Source: Anaerolineaceae bacterium
GTDB lineage: Bacteria; Chloroflexota; Anaerolineae; Anaerolineales; Anaerolineaceae
Reading direction: 5' to 3'
Length of the DNA: 64,000 bases
NCBI GenBank assembly: GCA_002702705.1
Contig: PABH01000020.1
Span: 62,001 to 126,000, forward strand
A program made the translations under genes and the position numbers. Positions 9,161 through 16,757 of this stretch are shown in pieces; position 1 is the first letter of the stretch, and each line of letters starts with the position of its first letter. Below the pieces are notes generated by a model. It was not told where the DNA came from. It saw only the letters and a program-made list of their open reading frames with translations, and did no database searches.

Positions 9161-9520
9161 TTATGATTTTGCCTCTTTTGAATAATTTTTATGTAGACCC
9201 TTAGCGACGTCCAAAGGCCATGCCGTAAATACGCCTGTATCAGGTAATTCTAGATTACCAATCAAATTTTCTGTTGCAGACAAACAATTTTCGACCAACA
9301 ATTGATTGGCGACAACAGCGATCAATGTGTAATGTCCTGCTTCGTGTGGAATCATTGGCCCTAACCGGTATCGGAGTGGGATTCTTTGTTGGGAGGTTCT
9401 TCTTCTTTGTATCCCGGTACTTTCCAAAATCGTTACACCGGATATACCAACGGATTCCCATGCATCGAGCACTAAATCTAATTTTTCAGGATCATTTAAG
9501 ACGAATAAAATCATGTGCAT
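9161..9520 (-). CDS. P-II-like small regulatory protein
   Basis: 119 residues from ATG 9520, which follows GGAAAGGAA by 8 nt; an upstream in-frame start at 9559 lacks a ribosome binding site. The pattern is a ferredoxin-like fold: strand MILFVLNDPEKLDLVLDAWESVGI, a mobile central loop (RRRTSQQRIPLRYRLGP), strand HYTLIAVVAN, then a helix and a final strand. This looks like P-II-related proteins, but the classical uridylylated T-loop tyrosine and the ATP-binding RGE signature are not seen. It precedes the antiporter gene by one base, so an ion- or nucleotide-sensing role on that transporter is a reasonable inference. Confidence 0.55.
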   Translation of the reverse strand: MHMILFVLNDPEKLDLVLDAWESVGISGVTILESTGIQRRRTSQQRIPLRYRLGPMIPHEAGHYTLIAVVANQLLVENCLSATENLIGNLELPDTGVFTAWPLDVAKGLHKNYSKEAKS

Positions 9521-9665
9521 GGTTAAATTTCCTTTCCAAAAAATGAACTGGTTTATCAATCATGAATAATAATGGTTGGGAATACTATTTTATCAAACAT
9601 TATGGATATCTATGGAAGCCTGGCACAAGATTGCAACATAAAGAGTATACGTTTTTATTGGTTCA

Positions 9666-9702
9666 GGATTTCAGATGTATAATCATACTTAATCTGAAAT
9701 CC
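9666..9702. repeat. inverted repeat (RNA hairpin) in the leader of the pseudophosphatase gene
   Basis: GGATTTCAGAT (9666-9676) is perfectly complementary to ATCTGAAATCC (9692-9702). Inside, GTAT (9677-9680) pairs with ATAC (9685-9688), leaving an AATC loop and a 3-nt bulge. The 15-bp hairpin ends 22 bases before the GTG start at 9725 and just upstream of the GAGAGGA ribosome binding site. No T-tract follows, so it is not an intrinsic terminator; a translational or mRNA-stability role is possible. Confidence 0.5.
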
Positions 9703-9724
9703 CCAAAAGAGAGGATTATCACTC

Positions 9725-12190
9725 GTGTTTGATTTATATTTGTACCCATTTGGTATTAAGAATAAACAAGAATATTCGAAAATCCCCGGGTTTTTAATAT
9801 CTACAGCGCCAAAAAAAACATCCAGAAACCGAATGGACGATATATTTTTGTTGTATTATACAAATTATGAGGAAATTCGTCCCACTGAGTTGGAATTTTT
9901 AACACAAATCTTGCCAAAAACGAGAGATCACTATTTTAAAACCTCAGGGCCAATAACCACAGCGATTAAAAAATCAGCAGAGTTTTTAAATGATCAAATT
10001 CTGCAATTCAATTTGAAACAACTTAAACGTCCAAATTTAGTAGGAGCCTTACAAATCATGGTGATGCATGAAAATGAAGCTTATCTCATGCATGCTGGTG
10101 AGGTTACATCATTTTTATTATCACGAAATGGCTCAGAAAGACATTATGACCCAACAATTGGCAGTCAAGGAATTGGCGTAAGCCGCGGCTTACGATATAA
10201 GTTTCACCATGTAAGTATCAATACGGGTGATCGCATTGTATTGGTATCAAAACCGCCTAAAAAATGGACAATTAATTCGATGTCTGGCAGCACAAGGTTA
10301 TCCATCAGCCATTTAAGGCGATTATTAATTAGCGAGACTGACCAGGATTTTGAAACAGTTGTAATACAATTCCGGCCTGGAAACCGGAGTGTGCATATAT
10401 TAAAATTAAATACCGACTCTGTAGAAACTCGAAAATCACCGATTCAACCAATATCAGAGTCCATTGATGAACTGGTTAATCCAACGAATCAAAAACCATC
10501 CGAAAAAACCACCATTGATCCTGCCTATATCCCTTCCGCAAATCTTGAGGAAATCCCAATTGAAACACCCTCTTCCGAAAGTATTGAAAATTTGCCTATT
10601 TCGACATTCCAAGAAAAAAGAGATGACGATTGGTCTGAATCGTCTATTGAGTCCCAGCAGGAAAATGATTTTAAAGAAGAACAACCTGCCAGTGAATCCT
10701 TAGAAAAGAAGGAACCAAAAGAACAGGGTGAAAACAACGATCTTGGTCGTGGGATTTTTATCAGCGGCAAAAGACTTAAGGAGTATCAAACCAAAAGAGT
10801 AAAAAAAGAACGCACGAAGCCAAGAATCAATCAAGATCAAATTGTTGCTCAATTAATCCGATTCCGGGCTGTCATCCGTAAATTTTCGAACAATGTAACA
10901 AGTTTATTAAAAAAGATTGAGAATGGCCTTGTTACCCTTTATGCTCGTTCAACACCTGGGGATATAAATCAAAAACCGAGTTTATCCGGAACAGGTATGC
11001 TGTTTGTGGCATTGATTGTTCCCATATTTGTTGTGGCTGTTGCTTTAACCGTATATCTTCAAAATAAAACAGAAATTCATCAGGAAAAAATTCTGGAAGC
11101 ACGAAATCAAGTCAATTTAGCGGTTGAAAGTGAAGACTACGCCACCAAGGTCGCTTATTATCAATCTGCTTTGGATATTTTGGATGAGGCCGAAACCTAC
11201 GGTTCTTCAGATGCCTCAAACGATTTAAGATATATCGTGCAATCTCAGCTTGATTCATTTTCAGGAATCACACGGATTGATATCCAACCAACTGTTGCAG
11301 GTGGATTGGTCAAAAAAATATCGATTACCAAGATGGTCACCGCATTGGGAGAAGATGTTTATGCTCTTGATGAAAGTACCGGGCATGTCATCCGAATGAT
11401 GGCTACAAAACCAGACTTCACTATTGATAATGATTTTATTTGTGGTCCCGGAAAACATGGAGAGGTAATTGTCAGTAATTTAGTTGATATAGAACCTGTC
11501 ACGGTCCAAAACTCTGAAGATATTTCTATCATGGGTATAGATGAAAATGGGGTTTTATTGTTGTGTTCAACGCGGGGTACTCCTATCGCGATAAGGCTCC
11601 AAACACCAGATCTTGGATGGGGTAATATTCAAGCGATTGCATTTAATGGATATTCCTTATTCGTTCTGGATAATGGGATTAATACTCGTGATATTTATGC
11701 CTATGAAGGAAATGCGCTTTCGTTTAATGGAGCGCCAGCGACACTTTTTGAACAAAATATTCCTGAAATCTTACCAATTGTGATTGATATGACGTTGTAT
11801 CAAGAAGACCTTTATTTATTACGGGATAATGGTATGTTATCCCGCTGCAATGTGGGAAATAATTTTATTGAAACAAAGTGTAATGCTGATATTGGGTATG
11901 GAAGAATTCAATTGGATCAGGTTCGAGAAGTAGTGCCTGTTATCGAAAATACTCAAATGAATCAGTTATTTATTACTCAACCACCCGACCCTTCCATTTA
12001 TTTATTAGATACACAAGGACAGGCTGTTTATCACTTTAGCTTAGCGGTAAATTTGCAAAAACAGATTAAACCAAACCTAAATTCCTTATTATTTCAACCT
12101 GAAAGACCTTTGAGTGCAGTTACTGTTTCCCCTTCAGGCACCATCCATTTTGCATATGGACACCAAACATATTTTGGCGAATTACCTTAA
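9725..12190 (+). CDS. membrane protein with PP2C-like pseudophosphatase and external propeller-like domains
   Basis: 821 residues from a GTG start preceded by GAGAGGA. Residues about 35-220 resemble a PPM/PP2C phosphatase core (GALQIMVMHENEAYLMHAGEV, GIGVSRGL, GDRIVLVSKPPKKW), but the metal-binding aspartates of DGxGG and GDSR are absent (GDSR reads AGEV), so catalysis is unlikely. A long acidic and Ser/Glu-rich linker (about 225-350) leads to a basic stretch, one membrane helix (about 424-446), a helical pair rich in EARNQV...ALDILDEAE, and a C-terminal domain of repeated beta strands (about 525-821) that suggests a propeller. Topology would place the pseudophosphatase inside and the propeller outside. 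I do not recognise a named family. Confidence 0.6.
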   Translation: MFDLYLYPFGIKNKQEYSKIPGFLISTAPKKTSRNRMDDIFLLYYTNYEEIRPTELEFLTQILPKTRDHYFKTSGPITTAIKKSAEFLNDQILQFNLKQLKRPNLVGALQIMVMHENEAYLMHAGEVTSFLLSRNGSERHYDPTIGSQGIGVSRGLRYKFHHVSINTGDRIVLVSKPPKKWTINSMSGSTRLSISHLRRLLISETDQDFETVVIQFRPGNRSVHILKLNTDSVETRKSPIQPISESIDELVNPTNQKPSEKTTIDPAYIPSANLEEIPIETPSSESIENLPISTFQEKRDDDWSESSIESQQENDFKEEQPASESLEKKEPKEQGENNDLGRGIFISGKRLKEYQTKRVKKERTKPRINQDQIVAQLIRFRAVIRKFSNNVTSLLKKIENGLVTLYARSTPGDINQKPSLSGTGMLFVALIVPIFVVAVALTVYLQNKTEIHQEKILEARNQVNLAVESEDYATKVAYYQSALDILDEAETYGSSDASNDLRYIVQSQLDSFSGITRIDIQPTVAGGLVKKISITKMVTALGEDVYALDESTGHVIRMMATKPDFTIDNDFICGPGKHGEVIVSNLVDIEPVTVQNSEDISIMGIDENGVLLLCSTRGTPIAIRLQTPDLGWGNIQAIAFNGYSLFVLDNGINTRDIYAYEGNALSFNGAPATLFEQNIPEILPIVIDMTLYQEDLYLLRDNGMLSRCNVGNNFIETKCNADIGYGRIQLDQVREVVPVIENTQMNQLFITQPPDPSIYLLDTQGQAVYHFSLAVNLQKQIKPNLNSLLFQPERPLSAVTVSPSGTIHFAYGHQTYFGELP

Positions 12191-12206
12191 AACGACGAGA
12201 AATAAA

Positions 12207-13316
12207 ATGGATTTTTTGGAATCGATAAAAACACCGACAATGTTGATTAATAAAACGATTGCGGAAAATAACATTCATTCGATGGTGGAAAAAGCGAAAT
12301 TTAACAACCTGCGATTTCGGCCGCATTTTAAAACTCACCAATCTGCAGAAATTGGCGAATGGTATCGAGCTGCCGGTGTACATTCCATTACGGTTTCATC
12401 TGTTACCATGGCCCATTATTTTGCTGATGCAGGATGGCAAGATATATTAATTGCGTTTCCGGTGAATTTATTAGAAATCAAAGAAATTGTTTCATTGTCT
12501 CAAAGAGTAAAACTTGGCTTATTAATCGATTCGGGAGTAGTGGTTCAAAAGCTGGAAAAAGAACTGATTAGCCCGGTAGAATTTTGGATAAAAATAGATA
12601 CTGGTTATCATCGAGCAGGTTTGTATTGGGAAAATGTTGAAGAAATCCTATCCCTGGCGGAAAAAATCAAAACATCCGCTAAGATGAAATTAAAAGGTTT
12701 ATTGACGCATGCTGGACATGTTTATCATGCGAAATCTTCGTTAGAAGTGCTGGATATTTTTAATCAGACTCGTTTAAGAATGTCAAATGTAAAAACAGCA
12801 GTTGAAGAATCTCTTGGTATTCCAATTGAAATATCGGTAGGTGATACACCGGGTTGTACACTTGGAGAGGACTTTACAGGCATTAATGAAATTAGACCGG
12901 GAAATTTTATTTTTTATGATATTCAACAATATTGTTTAGGTGTGTGTTCACTGTCCGACATAGCTGTTATGTTGGCATGTCCAGTAATCTCCGTGTATCC
13001 AGAAAGAAATGAAATATTAATTTACGGTGGTGCAATTCATCTTTCAAAGGATTATGCATTGGACCCCAATGGTAACAATATATATGGATTGGTTAGATTA
13101 CCTGATGAAGAAATCAGTGAAAAAATAAAAAAGCGATATGTGCGCTCTATTTCTCAGGAGCATGGGATCGTTTCTATGCCTGGAAAAGATTTGGAGTCAT
13201 TAAGCCCGGGAAATTTGGTCTATGTTTATCCCACTCATTCCTGTTTAACTTTACAAGCGATGCAAGATATTTATCTATTTGATGGGAAACGAATTTCCAC
13301 CATGTTGTCCAAATGA
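12207..13316 (+). CDS. D-threonine aldolase / D-serine dehydratase-like PLP enzyme
   Basis: 369 residues from ATG 12207. An earlier in-frame ATG at 12114 lies inside the previous gene. The N-terminal alanine-racemase-type barrel begins KTPTMLINKTIAENNI and has the PLP lysine in RPHFKTHQ near residue 40. EFWIKIDTGYHRAGL, GDTPGCTLG and RPGNFIFYD follow. The C-terminal part has the metal-binding DSD1 features QEHG and PTHSCLT (Zn/Mn ligands His and Cys). The family cleaves D-3-hydroxy amino acids: D-threonine to glycine plus acetaldehyde, or D-serine to pyruvate. Which of these it does cannot be told from the sequence. It is 16 nt downstream of the pseudophosphatase gene. Confidence 0.83.
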   Translation: MDFLESIKTPTMLINKTIAENNIHSMVEKAKFNNLRFRPHFKTHQSAEIGEWYRAAGVHSITVSSVTMAHYFADAGWQDILIAFPVNLLEIKEIVSLSQRVKLGLLIDSGVVVQKLEKELISPVEFWIKIDTGYHRAGLYWENVEEILSLAEKIKTSAKMKLKGLLTHAGHVYHAKSSLEVLDIFNQTRLRMSNVKTAVEESLGIPIEISVGDTPGCTLGEDFTGINEIRPGNFIFYDIQQYCLGVCSLSDIAVMLACPVISVYPERNEILIYGGAIHLSKDYALDPNGNNIYGLVRLPDEEISEKIKKRYVRSISQEHGIVSMPGKDLESLSPGNLVYVYPTHSCLTLQAMQDIYLFDGKRISTMLSK

Positions 13317-13336
13317 GAAAATAAAGATCGTTTGAA

Positions 13337-14572
13337 TTAAAAAATAACTATTATTGGAACGGGGGTAAAAACAAGAATAAAGATGATCATCATAACCAAC
13401 CCTAACAGTTTTCTTTTTTTATCAATTTTGGTTATTGTATCCAGAGGGGAAGCAGGAATTCGGCTCATAAAGAAGATGATCGCTGCCCACAGCCACCATC
13501 CCGACCAAACAAAACCTAACAAGACCATTAAGCCAATAATCAGTGGAACCAGTTTGCGGGCATTTTTCCCTAACAAAGAATTAAGGATGTGACCACCATC
13601 TAACTGTCCAACGGGGATCAGATTTAATGCAGTTACCAGAATACCCGCCCAACCAGCCCAGGCAACCTGGTGAAGCATTACATCCATTCCACCAAGGGGA
13701 ATTGGTTGACCAGTGAAGAAGTATTTAATCCAATACAAAAATGGTGTCACTTCTCCATAGGTGGCTGGACTGGGTAGCAAATTGCCAAAGATTATATATT
13801 TTGATAAAAGGTAGAGAATTGAATTTCCTTCAATTTGAAAAGCCATTCCCTCAGGCATTGTGGCCGGTAAAGGTTGGACCTCAGAGAGAGACAATCCGAT
13901 TAATAAAACAGGAATAGCAACAATCAATCCACTTAATGGACCGGCAACTCCAATGTCGAAAAGTTGTTTTTGGTTTTTTGGTACACTTTTCATATTGATA
14001 AAAGCACCCATGGTGCCAAATGGGGAGATGATCGGTAACGGAATAAAATAAGGTAAAGAAACGTTCACTTTATGTTTGCGACCAATAAAATAATGGCCCA
14101 TTTCATGCGCACCCAAAATTGCAAGGATGCTAATGGCAAAGGGCCAACCTTCAGTAAGGATCGCCGTAACCGATTCTAGATTAAACCCATTAAAATCCGC
14201 CCCTAAAGCATATAAACCACCAGTTACCCAAACACTAATGAGCGTAAGAATAAATAAAATCAAATTCGTTTTTGAATTAAATTGAGTTACCGTTTGTACT
14301 CCATCCATAAGATAGATAACTTGATTATCCTCTTCGGTTCGGAACAAAGGCGTTACCATCAATGGTTTTAAATGATCGCTGATTTGATCATAGGCAAGTT
14401 CACTATTTTGGGATTTTAATTTTCCCCGATATCTGATAAGAAAATCACTGGTATTTTTACCAACTGTGATATCCTGAATTATAAAATAATTACGAACAAT
14501 GGCATGAAATACTTCAAGTTTTTCTTCCACAGTATTCAAATGATGATGTTCACCGTTTATCGTGGTATCCAT
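13337..14572 (-). CDS. site-2 protease family membrane metalloprotease (M50)
   Basis: About 411 residues. A soluble N-terminal region (about 1-100) precedes roughly seven membrane helices. The zinc site is AHEMGHYF (HExxH) in the first catalytic helix and GQLDGGHIL (LDG) in a later one, the two signatures of intramembrane metalloproteases. The long hydrophobic C-terminus and absence of a PDZ domain place it with the plant EGY-like / cyanobacterial-type group. TTG at 14599 also opens the frame; ATG at 14572 is preferred although no strong ribosome binding site is present for either. It probably cleaves a membrane-bound regulator, unknown from context. Confidence 0.87.
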   Translation of the reverse strand: MDTTINGEHHHLNTVEEKLEVFHAIVRNYFIIQDITVGKNTSDFLIRYRGKLKSQNSELAYDQISDHLKPLMVTPLFRTEEDNQVIYLMDGVQTVTQFNSKTNLILFILTLISVWVTGGLYALGADFNGFNLESVTAILTEGWPFAISILAILGAHEMGHYFIGRKHKVNVSLPYFIPLPIISPFGTMGAFINMKSVPKNQKQLFDIGVAGPLSGLIVAIPVLLIGLSLSEVQPLPATMPEGMAFQIEGNSILYLLSKYIIFGNLLPSPATYGEVTPFLYWIKYFFTGQPIPLGGMDVMLHQVAWAGWAGILVTALNLIPVGQLDGGHILNSLLGKNARKLVPLIIGLMVLLGFVWSGWWLWAAIIFFMSRIPASPLDTITKIDKKRKLLGLVMMIIFILVFTPVPIIVIF

Positions 14573-14637
14573 AATTAGTTTGATTTTATATGGATACAAT
14601 GAAATTGTCTATCGATTGTAATTCCCCAAAAAATAGG

Positions 14638-14731
14638 CGGGAATGGATGGGAGTCGAACCCACCGCGGCCTGCATAACAACCCGCCACCGGTTTTGAAGA
14701 CCAGGAAGCCCACCGGGACCTAACCATTCCC
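14638..14731 (-). tRNA. selC: tRNA-Sec (UCA anticodon)
   Basis: On the minus strand the 94-nt RNA has an 8-bp acceptor stem (GGGAATGG/CCATTCCC), a 5-bp T stem (GTGGG/CCCAT) with loop TTCGACT, discriminator G, and an anticodon arm CTGGT-CTTCAAA-ACCGG with UCA in the loop. The long variable arm (GCGG...CCGC) and the 8+5 acceptor/T geometry are hallmarks of bacterial tRNA-Sec, which reads UGA as selenocysteine with SelB. The gene encodes CC but then T, so CCA is completed enzymatically. A T6 tract follows. The genome should therefore encode SelA, SelB, SelD and selenoproteins outside this window. Confidence 0.95.
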
Positions 14732-14738
14732 ACAATTA

Positions 14739-14767
14739 AGAATACCTGAATGAAAAATATTCGTCAA
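14739..14767 (-). promoter_or_regulatory. sigma-70-type promoter of tRNA-Sec
   Basis: Read on the minus strand, TTGACG (14767-14762) and TATTCT (14744-14739) are separated by exactly 17 nt, and the mature tRNA begins 8 nt after the -10 box. The long gap 14573-14920 holds only this promoter, the tRNA and the AT-rich leader of the LLM oxidoreductase gene. Confidence 0.75.
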
Positions 14768-14920
14768 TGGATAAGGCATGGCAATTTGTATTGTAGAACC
14801 AAGAATTTATATATGACCACTTTGGGTTGCATTGATGGGTATTTGAATTTTGTCATTTTCGCCTGTAAAATCTTTATGTCATACCGTACTGTGATTAATG
14901 TTTAGAATTGAGAGGATGAA

Positions 14921-15844
14921 ATGAAACTTTCGATCATGTTGGAAGGTCAAAATGGATTGAATTGGGGACATTGGAAAAATTGGGTGAGCTTAGCAGAGGA
15001 CTTGGGTTTTTATGGTTTATATCGTTCTGATCATTTTACAAATGCAAACCCTCCTGATAAAGATTCTTTGGAGTTATGGGTTTCACTAACTTATCTTGCC
15101 AGCCAAACAAAACGGATAAAATTTGGTCCTTTGGTTTCACCACTCTCATTCAGACATCCGGCACATACGGCACGGATGGCAGCCGCAGTGGATGATCTAT
15201 CAGGTGGCAGATTAAAATTAGGATTAGGGGCTGGGTGGCAGGAAAGAGAACATCAGCATTATGGGTTTGATTTAATGACGTTAAAACCTCGTTTTAACCG
15301 GTTTGAAGAAGGTCTTGAGGTGATTACCAAGATGTTAAAATCTAGTGCCCCATTTGATTTTTCTGGTGCATACTACAATTTTAAGGATGTTATTTTACTC
15401 CCCAGGCCTGAAAGGAAAAACGGTCCAGAAATATTAATTGGAGGTAATGGGAAAAAGATGACATTACCTTTGGTGGTTAAATATGCGGATGAATGGAATG
15501 CGGTTTTGATTGGGCAGCAAGTTTTGAAAGATACAAGTCTTTATTTGGATCAGCTTTTAAAAAAACAGGGCCGTGAACCTTCATCGGTGCGCCGCTCCAT
15601 GATGACAAATTTGACTTATGCAGATTCAGACCGAAAATTAGATCAGAAATTAAAAGGTAAATCCAAGTCGGAGTTACAAAATCAAGGGATTATCGTTGGG
15701 GTTGGTGAGGAAGTGATTCAGCAAATTAAAGCGTATCAAAGTATCGGTGTGGAAGAGATTATGCTTCAATGGCTTGATTTTGAAGATATATTTGGAATCC
15801 AACATTTTGCAAAAACAATTTTACCTGTTTTCCATCAAGAATAA
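14921..15844 (+). CDS. LLM class (bacterial luciferase-like) flavin/F420 oxidoreductase
   Basis: 307 residues forming a TIM barrel typical of luciferase-like monooxygenases. It begins MKLSIMLEGQNG, has YRSDHFTN, the strand FGPLVSPLSFRHPAHTARMAAAVDDLSGGRLKLGLG split over residues about 65-100, and GAGWQEREH. SGGRLxLGLGAGW is the family signature for the F420 or FMN pocket. Whether the cofactor is F420 cannot be decided here. ATG 14921 follows GAGAGGATG. It stands alone between the tRNA-Sec gene and a convergent PAP2 gene, so the substrate is not suggested by context. Confidence 0.88.
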   Translation: MKLSIMLEGQNGLNWGHWKNWVSLAEDLGFYGLYRSDHFTNANPPDKDSLELWVSLTYLASQTKRIKFGPLVSPLSFRHPAHTARMAAAVDDLSGGRLKLGLGAGWQEREHQHYGFDLMTLKPRFNRFEEGLEVITKMLKSSAPFDFSGAYYNFKDVILLPRPERKNGPEILIGGNGKKMTLPLVVKYADEWNAVLIGQQVLKDTSLYLDQLLKKQGREPSSVRRSMMTNLTYADSDRKLDQKLKGKSKSELQNQGIIVGVGEEVIQQIKAYQSIGVEEIMLQWLDFEDIFGIQHFAKTILPVFHQE

Positions 15845-15996
15845 GAATTGCTAATCTCATTTGGAATAGCAGTCATCATTGTCTTCCAGTTTGATTTTGA
15901 TAAGATGAAATTTTTATTCTTAAAACTCTTAACTGAGCTGATGATAAAAATATTTGGAAATATTGTCGCAAACGAATAGTTTTGATTTTTTGTTAT

Positions 15997-16575
15997 TTAA
16001 AATAATGGCAAAATGGTTTGTGGATAATACAAAAAAGGAAATACCTGGGTGAAGAGAGGTATTAGGTAAACCACCAATTGGCCGATTATCCAACCAATAA
16101 TTGCACCAGCAAGGATATCAGAAATATAGTGAACACCGGTTAAAACCCTTGCTACTGCAACCAAAGGGGCCCATATTGTTAAGACAATGGCTAACCAGAT
16201 TGGTGCAATTAACCATGCCATTGAAGCCAAAAAAAAGACTCGCGTGGCGTGTCCCGACGGGAACGAATGGGGATCGGTATTACGATAAATTTCTCCCCAT
16301 TCTCCTTCAGGACGTTTCCGGCGAATGGAAAACTTAATAACAATTACCACAAAAGCCATCACAAAAGTGCTTATTCCCATAGTCGCAGCCACATTTTTCC
16401 AATAAGGACTGCCGAACAACCAAACTAATCCGATAAAGCCCAAACAGTACCAGGAATCACCGGAATGAGCAAAAAAAGTAGCAATCCACCATAAAAATCT
16501 ATGGTGAGGAGGAAATTTAAATTTTTTTGATGACTCAATATCCCACGTTAAGGCTTTCTTTAATAAAGAATGCAT
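15997..16575 (-). CDS. PAP2 family membrane phosphatase
   Basis: 192 residues with about five membrane helices. The three PAP2 motifs are complete: KFSIRRKRP (KxxxxxxRP), SFPSGHATR (PSGH) and RVLTGVHYISDILAG (SRxxxxxHxxxD). The family dephosphorylates lipid phosphates such as phosphatidate or undecaprenyl diphosphate at the membrane. ATG 16575 follows AGGA. It is the only gene on this strand in the neighbourhood and faces away from the solute-binding lipoprotein gene. Confidence 0.9.
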   Translation of the reverse strand: MHSLLKKALTWDIESSKKFKFPPHHRFLWWIATFFAHSGDSWYCLGFIGLVWLFGSPYWKNVAATMGISTFVMAFVVIVIKFSIRRKRPEGEWGEIYRNTDPHSFPSGHATRVFFLASMAWLIAPIWLAIVLTIWAPLVAVARVLTGVHYISDILAGAIIGWIIGQLVVYLIPLFTQVFPFLYYPQTILPLF

Positions 16576-16690
16576 AATAAATCCTGAAAAATAACAATAT
16601 TAAGATTTGGCGAGTATAACTCGAAGAGAAAGATTTGGCAAATTCATCAACGATTAATAATAGTGTAAGGTAATTGAAAATTCACTTCGT

Positions 16691-16718
16691 TTGACATTAT
16701 GTTAGGATAACGTATAAT
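16691..16718 (+). promoter_or_regulatory. consensus sigma-70-type promoter for the solute-binding lipoprotein gene
   Basis: TTGACA (16691-16696), a 16-nt spacer, and TATAAT (16713-16718), both hexamers perfect. Transcription would begin near 16725, giving a leader of about 33 nt before the TTG start at 16758. Confidence 0.8.
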
Positions 16719-16757
16719 CATTTTTGACATCAATCAAGAGATAAACGAGAAATCCCA

